Part shown: in pieces, positions 1 through 9,043 of the stretch
Layout: each line of letters opens with the position of its first letter
How positions within the stretch are numbered: the stretch's first letter is position 1
Source of the DNA: Chlamydomonas reinhardtii
Lineage: Eukaryota; Chlorophyta; Chlorophyceae; Chlamydomonadales; Chlamydomonadaceae
Reading direction: 5' to 3'
Length of the DNA stretch: 64,000 bases
Assembly: GCF_000002595.2 (NCBI RefSeq)
Contig: NC_057012.1
Location: 6,112,550-6,176,549, forward strand
The notes under the pieces: generated by a model
Seen by the model: the letters and a program-made list of their open reading frames with translations, nothing else
What the model was told of the DNA's origin: nothing
Database searches by the model: none
Made by a program: the position numbers and the translations under genes

Positions 1-960
1 TGCGGGTATCCAAACATGTGCACAGCGTCAGCAGAGTGCCTTGCAGCAGTTGGCATGCACTGTCCCTGCCTGCGCTGCCCACAGCCGCACATACAAGCGA
101 ACCCACCCGATGCTGCTGGCCACGCCTTGCACAAGCAGCTCCTGCGCAGCTTCCGCTGACGCAGCACCCTCCTCGCGCCTCCATGCACAGAACACACAAT
201 TGCAGGCACAATGGTCAGTGTGAATCACCCATGCAAGGCGCCGCACCCATGCCCACGCCTACACCCCACTCCCCAGGATGCGAGCCCCACACAACGGGAG
301 CAGCGCAGAGCCTGCTGCTGCAAACAATGACTACGTCCCCCGCACCGGGGGAATCATGCCACTGCTGCAACAGATCTTGCGCATGCACCTCCCTCCACTT
401 CCCACAAGCAACTACTCCCGCGCAACTACCCCCCTGCCAACGCTGCACTACCCAGGATGCGGGCCCCACACAACGGGGGCGATGCAGAGCCTGGTGCTGC
501 CGACGACAGCATCGGCAGCCACGCCTGCCGCAAGCGGCCAGCGCTTCGCCTGAATCCCCCGCACCGGGGGAGTCATGCCGCACGCGCAGCAGACCTGTCC
601 GATCTCAGTACGCTGGTGCCCTGCCGTTGCTGTGCTGAGAAATCCCGCTACTGCACCTGCTCAGCTCAGCGGCGACCAGTGTACGCTTGAACGTCTCCAC
701 CCAAGTCTTGGCGATGCAGAAGTTCTTGTTGCGCAGCGCTTGCCTGTATATACACAATACGTGCGCAAAGGCCCGCTCAAAACAGCGCCCCACAAAGCAC
801 CCCTGTGCGGTCCTATGTACCTCGCGCCCACTGCGAGCTCCTGTACCCCTCGCCCGCTTGCCTGGCCCCGATTCCGCCTACCCCCCTACCCCTACCCCCA
901 CCCCCACCCCGCACGCACACGCGCACACCAACACGCGTGGTCCCACTCCATCAAACACAC
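1..960. other. Repeat-rich stretch without a recognised gene
   Basis: I recognise no gene here. Imperfect repeated blocks are visible: a block around 276-325 (GGATGCGAGCCCCACACAAC) recurs around 455-504 with a period of about 179 bases, and a CCCCGCACCGGGGGA motif at about 338-352 recurs at about 557-571. The short reading frames are cysteine- and histidine-rich low-complexity translations of these repeats and resemble no family I know. Confidence 0.5.
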
Positions 961-1275
961 CTTGTCAGCTGGCCGGGTGTCGCCGTAGGCGTCGGCGCGG
1001 CTGCCGCATGGCTGTGCGGGCTATGCGAAACGAGCCAGGCCTTGGCGGTAGCATCCTTGGCAACCCACTCCATACGAGCGTTGCAGGCCGGAGTCTCGCA
1101 CGCGTACACCTTGCGAAGCTTGGTCTGGCCCGGGATCGGAACAAAGGCGTACCGCGCGCGCAGATGCGCCATCGTGCGCGCGATCACGCCCGTGCTCCCG
1201 ACCACCAGCCGGCCCTGATACGGCGGCAGCAGCATGTTGGCGCCCAGCTGTGCGTCGGCCTTGGCGCGCTCCGAT
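961..1275 (-). CDS. Orphan exon with a WRKY/GCM1-like zinc-binding pattern (partial gene)
   Basis: A single open exon of 315 nt on the minus strand lies between a plausible acceptor (TGCAG before 1275) and donor (AG|GTGTGT after 961). Codon use resembles the real genes of the window. Near the C-terminal end it reads VYACETPACNAR and continues to HSPHSH. The spacing is Cys-x4-Cys-x22-His-x-His, which matches the metal-binding pattern of WRKY/GCM1-fold zinc fingers; related folds occur in transcription factors and in MULE-type transposases. The WRKYGQK heptad is absent. Upstream exons would fall at or beyond the palindrome edge at 1312, so the gene may be truncated there. The function is not established; exon status is inferred from phase and composition. 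Confidence 0.35.
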
Positions 1276-1315
1276 CTGCATTTGCAGCGGCGAGCGCAGC
1301 ACATTCCCACGCAGA

Positions 1316-1388
1316 GGTTCTATGGCTTGATGGATAAAGCGCCGGTCTACGGAACCGGAGATTCCAGGTTCGATCCCTGGTAGAATCG
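1316..1388 (+). tRNA. tRNA-Arg (ACG), with a G at the invariant A14 position
   Basis: It folds as a complete cloverleaf: acceptor GGTTCTA/TAGAATC, D stem GCTT/AAGC, anticodon stem CCGGT/ACCGG with loop CTACGGA (anticodon ACG), and T arm CCAGG-TTCGATC-CCTGG. There is no intron. The first D-loop base (position 14, window base 1329) is G. That base is almost always A because it pairs with U8, and the mirror copy at 7458-7530 has A. This copy may therefore be impaired. Confidence 0.93.
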
Positions 1389-1422
1389 TGGTTGCTGTGC
1401 AGCCTAGTGTGTCCCCTCGTCT

Positions 1423-1528
1423 GCTTCTATAGCTCAGCCGGTAGAGCGTGCGGCTGTTACATATATCCGAGTCCGTGCCGGATATCTCTGCCACCGCAAG
1501 GTCGACGGTTCAAGCCCGTCTGGAAGCG
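1423..1528 (+). tRNA. tRNA-Asn (GTT) with intron
   Basis: Acceptor GCTTCTA pairs with TGGAAGC. The anticodon stem TGCGG/CCGCA encloses a loop starting CTGTTA, giving anticodon GTT. An intron of about 33 nt (about 1460-1492) follows nucleotide 37, the canonical position. The T arm is GACGG-TTCAAGC-CCGTC. A run of four T lies at about 1562. Confidence 0.93.
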
Positions 1529-2046
1529 AAGCCTACCCCCTTGCAAAGGGGTTGGGAATGCCTTTTGGCACATTTGCTTTTGCGGCCCTAAATGTGTGAT
1601 TGCCTGAGCGCGGCTGTTGCCAACAGGGTGCCTAAAATCGCTTCTAGGGGTATATTGACACATATTGACAGGGGGCCTGCAATGCGTGCAAGGGGCTCAT
1701 GAAGGTGTGCTGACAAGTATGGTATGGTGATGGCCCAAAACGGGTCCATGCGTGCGTCACTCGATGCGCTCACGCCAGGTGGTGATGTTGGTGGCTGTGC
1801 TGCAATACGCTGCTGGCATCCTCCCACATCTTGCCCACTCTGTCAACTGTCTCCCCACCCTGACCTGTCCTGCCCACGCTGTCCTTATTTGGCGCTCACC
1901 GCTCCCCTACCCCACCCACTGGCTTTCGGCAGGTACCCCGGCCTAGCCACCTCGCCCACTTTCGCTGCACTGTGTGAGTGTGAGGGTTATGGGCTGTCGG
2001 CCGACAGGTGGTTGCTTCGCGTGACTGTCATGGATCAGAGCCGTAA

Positions 2047-2146
2047 TTCGCTATAGTCTAGGCGGTCAGGATACAGGATTCTCATCGTGCCCCACTTGGG
2101 ACCGTGGAAAACTCCTGAGACCCGGGTTCGAGTCCCGGTAGCGAAA
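2047..2146 (+). tRNA. tRNA-Glu (CTC) with intron
   Basis: Acceptor TTCGCTA pairs with TAGCGAA. The anticodon stem CAGGA/TCCTG carries a loop beginning TTCTCA, giving anticodon CTC. An intron of about 27 nt follows position 37. The T arm is CCGGG-TTCGAGT-CCCGG. Confidence 0.92.
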
Positions 2147-2186
2147 TGCTCACAACGACAGCTCGGCACGTTGCCGAGGATGAGGG

Positions 2187-2268
2187 GTCGTCATCGTATA
2201 GTGGTTAGTATCCCCGCCTGTCATTTCTCAGCCCGCGGGAGGCCGGGGTTCGATTCCCCGTGACGGCG
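2187..2268 (+). tRNA. tRNA-Asp (GTC) with a short intron
   Basis: Acceptor GTCGTCA pairs with TGACGGC. The D arm GTATAGTGGTTAGTAT is typical of eukaryotic tRNA-Asp. The anticodon stem CCCGC/GCGGG has loop CTGTCA, giving anticodon GTC, with an intron of about 10 nt after position 37. A TTTTT terminator for RNA polymerase III lies at 2274-2278. Confidence 0.93.
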
Positions 2269-2620
2269 TGAGCCTTTTTGGCCGTTCAAGGCTGTGAGCG
2301 ACATGGCATATGGCGCGCGGGGGCACCTGGTATCGGAGCTTTTGCCAGGCACATTGCCCAGGGAGAATGCTGCAGCATATGTGCGTGCATGCGCGCACAT
2401 GTGTGTGCTTTGGCTCTGTTGTGGGGGTTTTGGCGAGTGCACTGATTGTTTGTGTTCATTGCCTGGTCTGCTGATGCACTTGCGCGCTTCGCTGTGTGTG
2501 CAAGCAGGCCTGTGCAAGTGTAGGGCCTTCCTACTGGAGGCGTCCGCACCGCTGTATTGGACACATGCTGGCGCGCGTGCTTAGTGTGTGGCGCGGCGTT
2601 GGCGTGCATCCTTCTATCGA

Positions 2621-2728
2621 TGGCGAGGTGGCCGAGCGGTCTAAGGCGCTAGTTTCAGGCACTAGCTGGATCATCCAGCGGAAGCTACTAGTCCGAAAGG
2701 GCGTGAGTTCAAATCTCACCCTCGTCAG
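2621..2728 (+). tRNA. tRNA-Leu (CAG) with intron
   Basis: This class II tRNA has acceptor TGGCGAG/CTCGTCA, anticodon stem CTAGT/ACTAG, a loop beginning TTCAGG (anticodon CAG), a long variable arm and T arm GTGAG-TTCAAAT-CTCAC. An intron of about 26 nt follows position 37, giving a mature length of about 82 nt. A TTTT terminator follows at about 2732. Confidence 0.92.
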
Positions 2729-4497
2729 CCGTTTTGTCCCATTATGCATGTGTATAGTGGTGCGCTGCGCGTGTGCCCAGATTCCGCCGGCAGAGGAAGC
2801 GGCGAACCGGCAGGTGCGCCGCTGTCTGCGGAAGAAGCAAGAAGGCAACAGGGACAGAAGGGCAGAGTGTCCTTTGCTAGGGGTCAGTGTGACGGCGAGA
2901 GCGCCTTGTCGGCTTGCTTGTGTGTAGTGCAACGCCGCCTTCACATGCACACAATGTTAGTGAGGTGTGTTAGCAAATGGTACCAACGGCTCCACGCGGA
3001 ATGGAACCTGAATGGGGTTCAGGATATGGTGGAGGCACAGCGAGCTAGATGGGCTCATAAAGCGCACCACAAGTGCAATACTGACACTCCCCGCCCTGCC
3101 CCGCCCCGCCCCGTGCGTCATACTGCACCACAGGTGGCAACGAAGTAGCAGCTGCTGGCGCTGCAGGAGGCAAGCCGCGGGTGGGCATGCGCTGGGCCCT
3201 TTCTGGTGCCTGGGCAGCTGGGCGAGTGGGCTGCGATGCCCTGAGAAGCACTCGACCGGGGGCGTGCTTGCATGCACACAAGGTACCGTAGGTGTGAAAA
3301 AAAGGTAGGAAGGAACCGCAGGGCGACAAGCACCTATCAGGTGCAAAAGGCGCGCGGTCCATTCACGTCGCAGCTGGCTGTTGGATTGGGTGCTGGTTTC
3401 TGACACGAAGTATGGATTGCTCACAAATCAACAAAAATGACCGGGGTATCTATTACCCCATCATGTGTTTCGGTTTAACGCGCGCGGGCTGGTACAGGGG
3501 GTTGGGTTGAGAAGTTGGGAAGGCACTGTGCGACTGTTACAGACAGGTGCGCGGCAATAGCTCTTGCACCGCCTGTTCCCCGCCGCTGCCACATGACTCG
3601 CCGCTACACAGCATGCAGCACAGCTGATAGGGGTTACATATGGGAAGACAGTCGTGGACTAAGCCAGGTCCCAAAACGTACGAGACACGCACGCTCACCC
3701 GAGGAGAGATCCCCGAATGAACCCCATGCTCCTCGCCTCCGGAGAGAGGAGGAGCCCCAGGCCTGGCTCACAGCAAACGCGAGCGCTGCTCACTCAGGCT
3801 CGCCTACGCCGTGGGCCGGCGTCATAAGACTGCGCAGGTCCGACTCGCAGGTCCGTAAGCTGACAACCCAAGGTGAGGCCGGTGGCGAATCCGCTGCTGG
3901 ACCCACAAAAATAACCCCTCCAACTGTCGCGCCATTCTGCCGGCACTGCATTCCACCGGCACGAACGTGTGTAGCCTAGGGTTTCGTGTCGCGTGTGTGA
4001 CTGCGTGTTGTGGACTTGAGCAGCTAAGACTGCTGTGTATCGCCTACTTGGTGTAGGATTAAGGATTAACCTTGTTTGCTATCAGCCTGAGAGAAAGGTG
4101 CGAGTGAGAAGTTGCTGTACAGTTGGTCGGCGCACGTAGCGGGCAGTGACGCCTGTGAGCGGCACTGTCCGCTGTTACTGGGTTGCGCATGCACTCTGGC
4201 CACCTGTGTTAAACCAGGCGAGGACGCTGCTTCACTGCTGGAGGAATACGCGAGTGCGGGTTTGCTGGGACAAAGGACTGCCGTCGCAGTCCCCGAGTTG
4301 TGAGATACCCCAGTGGTTCCCACTGGGCATGCCCTCCGATTGCTAGCTGGTCCAAAGGCTAGTCTTGTCTGCCGCTGAACACGCCTTGGCGTTCTCGCTC
4401 CCGCAGGTGATCAGTCTGCTCTCAGCGAGTCACAAGAACTACACATTAGTCGTTGTAAAGTCACTATGGAGTAACAGGTGGCCAGGGCTCCTATCTT

Positions 4498-4695
4498 AAT
4501 GTCTCCAGACATTAATTGGCCATTTTGGCCGTTTCCTAGACATTCCTCCCGGGGGCTAATGTCTGGGGTGAGACTTTGTTGGCCGGGGTTTGGGACGGGT
4601 TTTGTCCGAATTCCTATGGAGAAGCCCCCAAACCGCCAGGTGCCCAGACAAAAGACGGCGGCCACCCGGCCGTTTTTGTCTGGAGCTAGACATTA
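4498..4695. mobile_element. Candidate MITE-like element with imperfect terminal inverted repeats
   Basis: The left end reads TAATGTCTCCAGACA followed by a GGCC...GGCCG block (4498-4531). The reverse complement of the right end (4660-4695) reads TAATGTCTAGCTCCAGACA followed by a similar GGCCG block. The imperfect inverted repeats are about 35 bp and enclose about 200 bp of non-coding DNA. No clear target-site duplication is visible. The right end coincides with the stop codon of the LINE-derived frame, so it could instead be part of the LINE 3' region. Confidence 0.35.
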
Positions 4696-5358
4696 CCCCA
4701 AAAACAAGATACGACCCCTGCAGGTGGCGGAGGCACTCATAACCGGCAGAATGACATGACACAACATCATCTTTCGGAAAGGGTGCTGGTTCGGGACAAG
4801 GTCCCAGCGGTACAGAGGCCAACGCAGACTCACGAACGCAGCTAGCCGCGACCAGGAGTCCGCAATCACCTTCACACCAAATCTTCGCACAACAGCAACC
4901 TCCGCAGTCCGATCCGAGGCATCACAGCATGTGTATAGGCGCTGTCGGCCGTAATCCAGTGCCGCCACATCAGCCAAGCACACGGTGTCCCGCACAACCT
5001 GCAATAGGCCCGGTGGCGCTTGTACCAACCACAACTGGTTTCGTGCGATGCCCACATTCGCATGCTCCCGCAACACATCACGCAGAGCCTCCGCCACCAC
5101 ACAGTCCCAGAAGTGATGAGCCCTAGCCTCAGCAGTCATCCGAGCCTCACACGGACATTTCTCCATGAGCCAGGGCGGCAGAGCGCGTGCCCGTATGCAG
5201 CAGCTTGACCCACGCCCGGAAGCGGTTGCCAACGCCCATGACGGCCAAGCACTGGTACAGGAAGTTGAAGGACAGCCCCCCACCCAGCAGCCCGCCGCCC
5301 CTGCGCCCGCCTCCGCGCAGCCCGCCGCGGTGCAGCCTGCCCCACAGCCGCGCACCAC
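4693..5358 (-). mobile_element. 5'-truncated LINE (non-LTR retrotransposon) fragment, C-terminal zf-RVT region
   Basis: An open minus-strand frame ends with a stop at 4693. It contains a Cys-x-Cys followed by HHFWDCVVAEALRDVL, the arrangement of the zinc-binding region found after the reverse transcriptase domain of algal non-LTR retrotransposons. The polymerase and endonuclease domains are absent: the frame runs into the right palindrome arm at 5358, where homology should stop. It is best read as a 5'-truncated insertion or as a LINE cut when the palindrome formed. The clade cannot be assigned from this piece. Confidence 0.6.
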
Positions 5359-6117
5359 CCCGCGCGCGTTAAACCGAAACACATGATGGGGTATAGATAC
5401 CCCGGTCATTTTTGTTGATTTGTGAGCAATCCATACTTCGTGTCAGAAACCAGCACCCAATCCAACAGCCAGCTGCGACGTGAATGGACCGCGCGCCTTT
5501 TGCACCTGATAGGTGCTTGTCGCCCTGCGGTTCCTTCCTACCTTTTTTTCACACCTACGGTACCTTGTGTGCATGCAAGCACGCCCCCGGTCGAGTGCTT
5601 CTCAGGGCATCGCAGCCCACTCGCCCAGCTGCCCAGGCACCAGAAAGGGCCCAGCGCATGCCCACCCGCGGCTTGCCTCCTGCAGCGCCAGCAGCTGCTA
5701 CTTCGTTGCCACCTGTGGTGCAGTATGACGCACGGGGCGGGGCGGGGCAGGGCGGGGAGTGTCAGTATTGCACTTGTGGTGCGCTTTATGAGCCCATCTA
5801 GCTCGCTGTGCCTCCACCATATCCTGAACCCCATTCAGGTTCCATTCCGCGTGGAGCCGTTGGTACCATTTGCTAACACACCTCACTAACATTGTGTGCA
5901 TGTGAAGGCGGCGTTGCACTACACACAAGCAAGCCGACAAGGCGCTCTCGCCGTCACACTGACCCCTAGCAAAGGACACTCTGCCCTTCTGTCCCTGTTG
6001 CCTTCTTGCTTCTTCCGCAGACAGCGGCGCACCTGCCGGTTCGCCGCTTCCTCTGCCGGCGGAATCTGGGCACACGCGCAGCGCACCACTATACACATGC
6101 ATAATGGGACAAAACGG

Positions 6118-6225
6118 CTGACGAGGGTGAGATTTGAACTCACGCCCTTTCGGACTAGTAGCTTCCGCTGGATGATCCAGCTAGTGCCTGAAACTAGCGC
6201 CTTAGACCGCTCGGCCACCTCGCCA
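6118..6225 (-). tRNA. tRNA-Leu (CAG) with intron, mirror copy
   Basis: It is the exact reverse complement of the gene at 2621-2728, with the same cloverleaf, intron and following TTTT. Confidence 0.92.
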
Positions 6226-6577
6226 TCGATAGAAGGATGCACGCCAACGCCGCGCCACACACTAAGCACGCGCGCCAGCATGTGTCCAATACAGCGGTGC
6301 GGACGCCTCCAGTAGGAAGGCCCTACACTTGCACAGGCCTGCTTGCACACACAGCGAAGCGCGCAAGTGCATCAGCAGACCAGGCAATGAACACAAACAA
6401 TCAGTGCACTCGCCAAAACCCCCACAACAGAGCCAAAGCACACACATGTGCGCGCATGCACGCACATATGCTGCAGCATTCTCCCTGGGCAATGTGCCTG
6501 GCAAAAGCTCCGATACCAGGTGCCCCCGCGCGCCATATGCCATGTCGCTCACAGCCTTGAACGGCCAAAAAGGCTCA

Positions 6578-6659
6578 CGCCGTCACGGGGAATCGAACCC
6601 CGGCCTCCCGCGGGCTGAGAAATGACAGGCGGGGATACTAACCACTATACGATGACGAC
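6578..6659 (-). tRNA. tRNA-Asp (GTC) with a short intron, mirror copy
   Basis: It is the exact reverse complement of the gene at 2187-2268, including the 10-nt intron and the downstream T-run (6568-6572 on the minus strand). Confidence 0.93.
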
Positions 6660-6699
6660 CCCTCATCCTCGGCAACGTGCCGAGCTGTCGTTGTGAGCA

Positions 6700-6799
6700 T
6701 TTCGCTACCGGGACTCGAACCCGGGTCTCAGGAGTTTTCCACGGTCCCAAGTGGGGCACGATGAGAATCCTGTATCCTGACCGCCTAGACTATAGCGAA
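6700..6799 (-). tRNA. tRNA-Glu (CTC) with intron, mirror copy
   Basis: It is the exact reverse complement of the gene at 2047-2146. Confidence 0.92.
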
Positions 6800-7317
6800 T
6801 TACGGCTCTGATCCATGACAGTCACGCGAAGCAACCACCTGTCGGCCGACAGCCCATAACCCTCACACTCACACAGTGCAGCGAAAGTGGGCGAGGTGGC
6901 TAGGCCGGGGTACCTGCCGAAAGCCAGTGGGTGGGGTAGGGGAGCGGTGAGCGCCAAATAAGGACAGCGTGGGCAGGACAGGTCAGGGTGGGGAGACAGT
7001 TGACAGAGTGGGCAAGATGTGGGAGGATGCCAGCAGCGTATTGCAGCACAGCCACCAACATCACCACCTGGCGTGAGCGCATCGAGTGACGCACGCATGG
7101 ACCCGTTTTGGGCCATCACCATACCATACTTGTCAGCACACCTTCATGAGCCCCTTGCACGCATTGCAGGCCCCCTGTCAATATGTGTCAATATACCCCT
7201 AGAAGCGATTTTAGGCACCCTGTTGGCAACAGCCGCGCTCAGGCAATCACACATTTAGGGCCGCAAAAGCAAATGTGCCAAAAGGCATTCCCAACCCCTT
7301 TGCAAGGGGGTAGGCTT

Positions 7318-7423
7318 CGCTTCCAGACGGGCTTGAACCGTCGACCTTGCGGTGGCAGAGATATCCGGCACGGACTCGGATATATGTAACAGCCGCACGC
7401 TCTACCGGCTGAGCTATAGAAGC
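7318..7423 (-). tRNA. tRNA-Asn (GTT) with intron, mirror copy
   Basis: It is the exact reverse complement of the gene at 1423-1528, with the same 33-nt intron. Confidence 0.93.
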
Positions 7424-7457
7424 AGACGAGGGGACACACTAGGCTGCACAGAAACCA

Positions 7458-7530
7458 CGATTCTACCAGGGATCGAACCTGGAATCTCCGGTTCCGTAGA
7501 CCGGCGCTTTATCCATTAAGCCATAGAACC
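7458..7530 (-). tRNA. tRNA-Arg (ACG), mirror copy with normal A14
   Basis: It has the same cloverleaf as 1316-1388, but the first D-loop base is A (complement of window base 7517), the conserved state. This is the copy more likely to be fully functional. Confidence 0.94.
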
Positions 7531-7534
7531 TCTG

Positions 7535-9043
7535 GGGTCATCGGAACAACTTGTCCACAATTCCGAAACTGCAGCTTCAGACGCCTTTCTGAGCACATCC
7601 ACCCTGAAGTGGCATAACTAAGGCGTGGCACCGCAACCGGGGGCGTGGCTGACGGGTGGCAGGGGCGCTGGCCGCTGGGGGCGCGACGATGGGGCGGAGG
7701 ACGCAGCCTAACGCGGCCACACACGCACGGGCCCAGCACGCTTCAGGAACCACCGAAACGCGGCCAAATCGTTGCACATATGCACTGGAGCACTAATTCC
7801 AGCGTTGCGTATGGTTTGCGCGCGTTGGGGGACACGGACACTGAGGCACCTAAAATCGATGCACTCACCCGGGAACATTGCAGACTCTACACAACGCCAG
7901 CCGGCTCCACGCAGGGGCGCCAGACACTCATCACTGAGCATACATCCTCGTTAGCAACGTTGCAGCGCCAGAGCAGCTGTGCAGACGCGCGGAAAGCACA
8001 CTCTGTTCCGACTGAGCCACGCGCAGCTTGCGGTTCCGTGCGACACATTGCTGCTTGGGGCAAAGAGAGGTAGTCAAGTGCCTAGACATAGAAAGGTAAC
8101 AGCCAAGAGGAGCGCTAAGGCTAAGCGCGCAGAAAATGGTGCATCTGGCCGTGGCACTATTCACTCCGACATACGTATGTTCAGCAGCTTCAGCTCGTAA
8201 ACGGTCAGTGAGCGTTAATAGTGCGACGGCGGCTAATCCGACACAGTTGAATGCAGGGGCCGCGCATGTTCCACATGTGGGCAATGCTCGCGCAGGCCTC
8301 GCACCCCTTCGCACCATCCTGCCCCTTCTCACAGCTACGTCCTCCTCACATGCTTTACCCACACAAGGCGATGCCTGACGCGTGTCAGTACACACGACAA
8401 AAGCCTGCCGTCGTCACACCCGCGTCAGAGGCAGGGATGCCCGGAAGCCACAGACCTTGCCACAGACCGTCGACATACGTGTGGGAAGTACCGTATGAGC
8501 CAGGCAAGCTACCCAGTGCAGCAAGCCTTCCCCGACGCGTAACCCATGACTCCGAATACATGGACAAGGTCTCTGCTGCTGTCCATGGATACCCTGAGCC
8601 TGGCGGCCTGGTAGCGTGTGCCAGCGGGTAGACAGCGACAGACAGCCGCACATGGCAGGCTCGCTGCTCCCGGTGCCGCCTGGTCGGCGGCTGGTCGGCC
8701 GCGCCGTGCAACGGTACTCCAGCTGCCATCGGGCAAGCGATTGGGTCAGGTGACCGTAAGGACGTCCGACATACGTCCGACATACTGGCTTCCTCGGCTT
8801 CGCAGTGTTAGTCTAAAGCATCTTCGAACACGTATGGGAAGTATGAGCCAGGCAAGCTAGCCAGTGCAGCAAGCCTCCCCAGTTAACCCCGCAACAGTGC
8901 AACTTACCCCTCCCCCCCGAATCCTTGACTTTTGGGACCTACGTCAGTGGGCTCGGGCGCATCCCCCCCCCCTCCCCCGTCCTGTGCGGCAGTCCATCGC
9001 ACCCTCGCAGCTCGCAACCCGCCAACCCTGCCCGCCCACCCTT
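7535..9043. other. Intergenic region with a direct repeat
   Basis: No gene is recognised. A block of about 55 bp at 8476-8533 (core TATGAGCCAGGCAAGCTA) is repeated in the same orientation at 8828-8880 with a few differences. CGTCCGACATA is repeated in tandem at about 8761-8782. The right part should hold the 3' UTR of the pseudouridine synthase gene. Confidence 0.5.
8476..8880. repeat. Pair of ~55-bp direct repeats
   Basis: The copies lie at 8476-8533 and 8828-8880. They share GGGAAGTA, ATGAGCCAGGCAAGCTA and CAGTGCAGCAAGCCT and are about 350 bp apart start to start. No coding potential links them; they may be remnants of a larger tandem duplication. Confidence 0.6.

Larger units (their letters stand above)
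1312..3488 (+). repeat. Left arm of the 2.18-kb tRNA inverted repeat
   Basis: The arm is reverse-complementary to 5359-7534: positions x and 8846-x pair along almost the whole length. Three differences were found by eye: 1329 (G against A in the other arm), 1394 (G against T), and one extra T near 3453. It carries five tRNA genes in one orientation. The stretches between them (1529-2046, 2269-2620 and 2729-3488) show no other gene. Identity of about 99.9% points to a recent inverted duplication or continuing gene conversion. Confidence 0.95.
3489..5358. other. Spacer between the tRNA palindrome arms
   Basis: The spacer is 1.87 kb of unique sequence. It contains the MITE-like element (4498-4695) and the LINE fragment (4693-5358). 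The remaining 3489-4497 shows no protein family, RNA gene or strong repeat that I can recognise; it could be LINE 3' flank or ordinary intergenic DNA. Confidence 0.6.
5359..7534 (-). repeat. Right arm of the 2.18-kb tRNA inverted repeat
   Basis: This is the reverse complement of 1312-3488 with about three differences. It carries the same five tRNA genes on the minus strand. Its inner end abuts the LINE fragment and its outer end stops exactly upstream of the tRNA-Arg gene, as in the left arm. Confidence 0.95.

Noticed and set aside
4693-5409. A complete 238-aa gene starting at 5409
   Set aside because: Its first residues come from the palindrome arm and its C-terminal part is LINE zf-RVT sequence; it is a chance fusion of arm and LINE fragment.
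1-9043. Organellar or bacterial origin of the tRNA region
   Set aside because: The tRNA introns after nucleotide 37, RNA polymerase III T-runs and neighbouring spliced genes are nuclear eukaryotic features.
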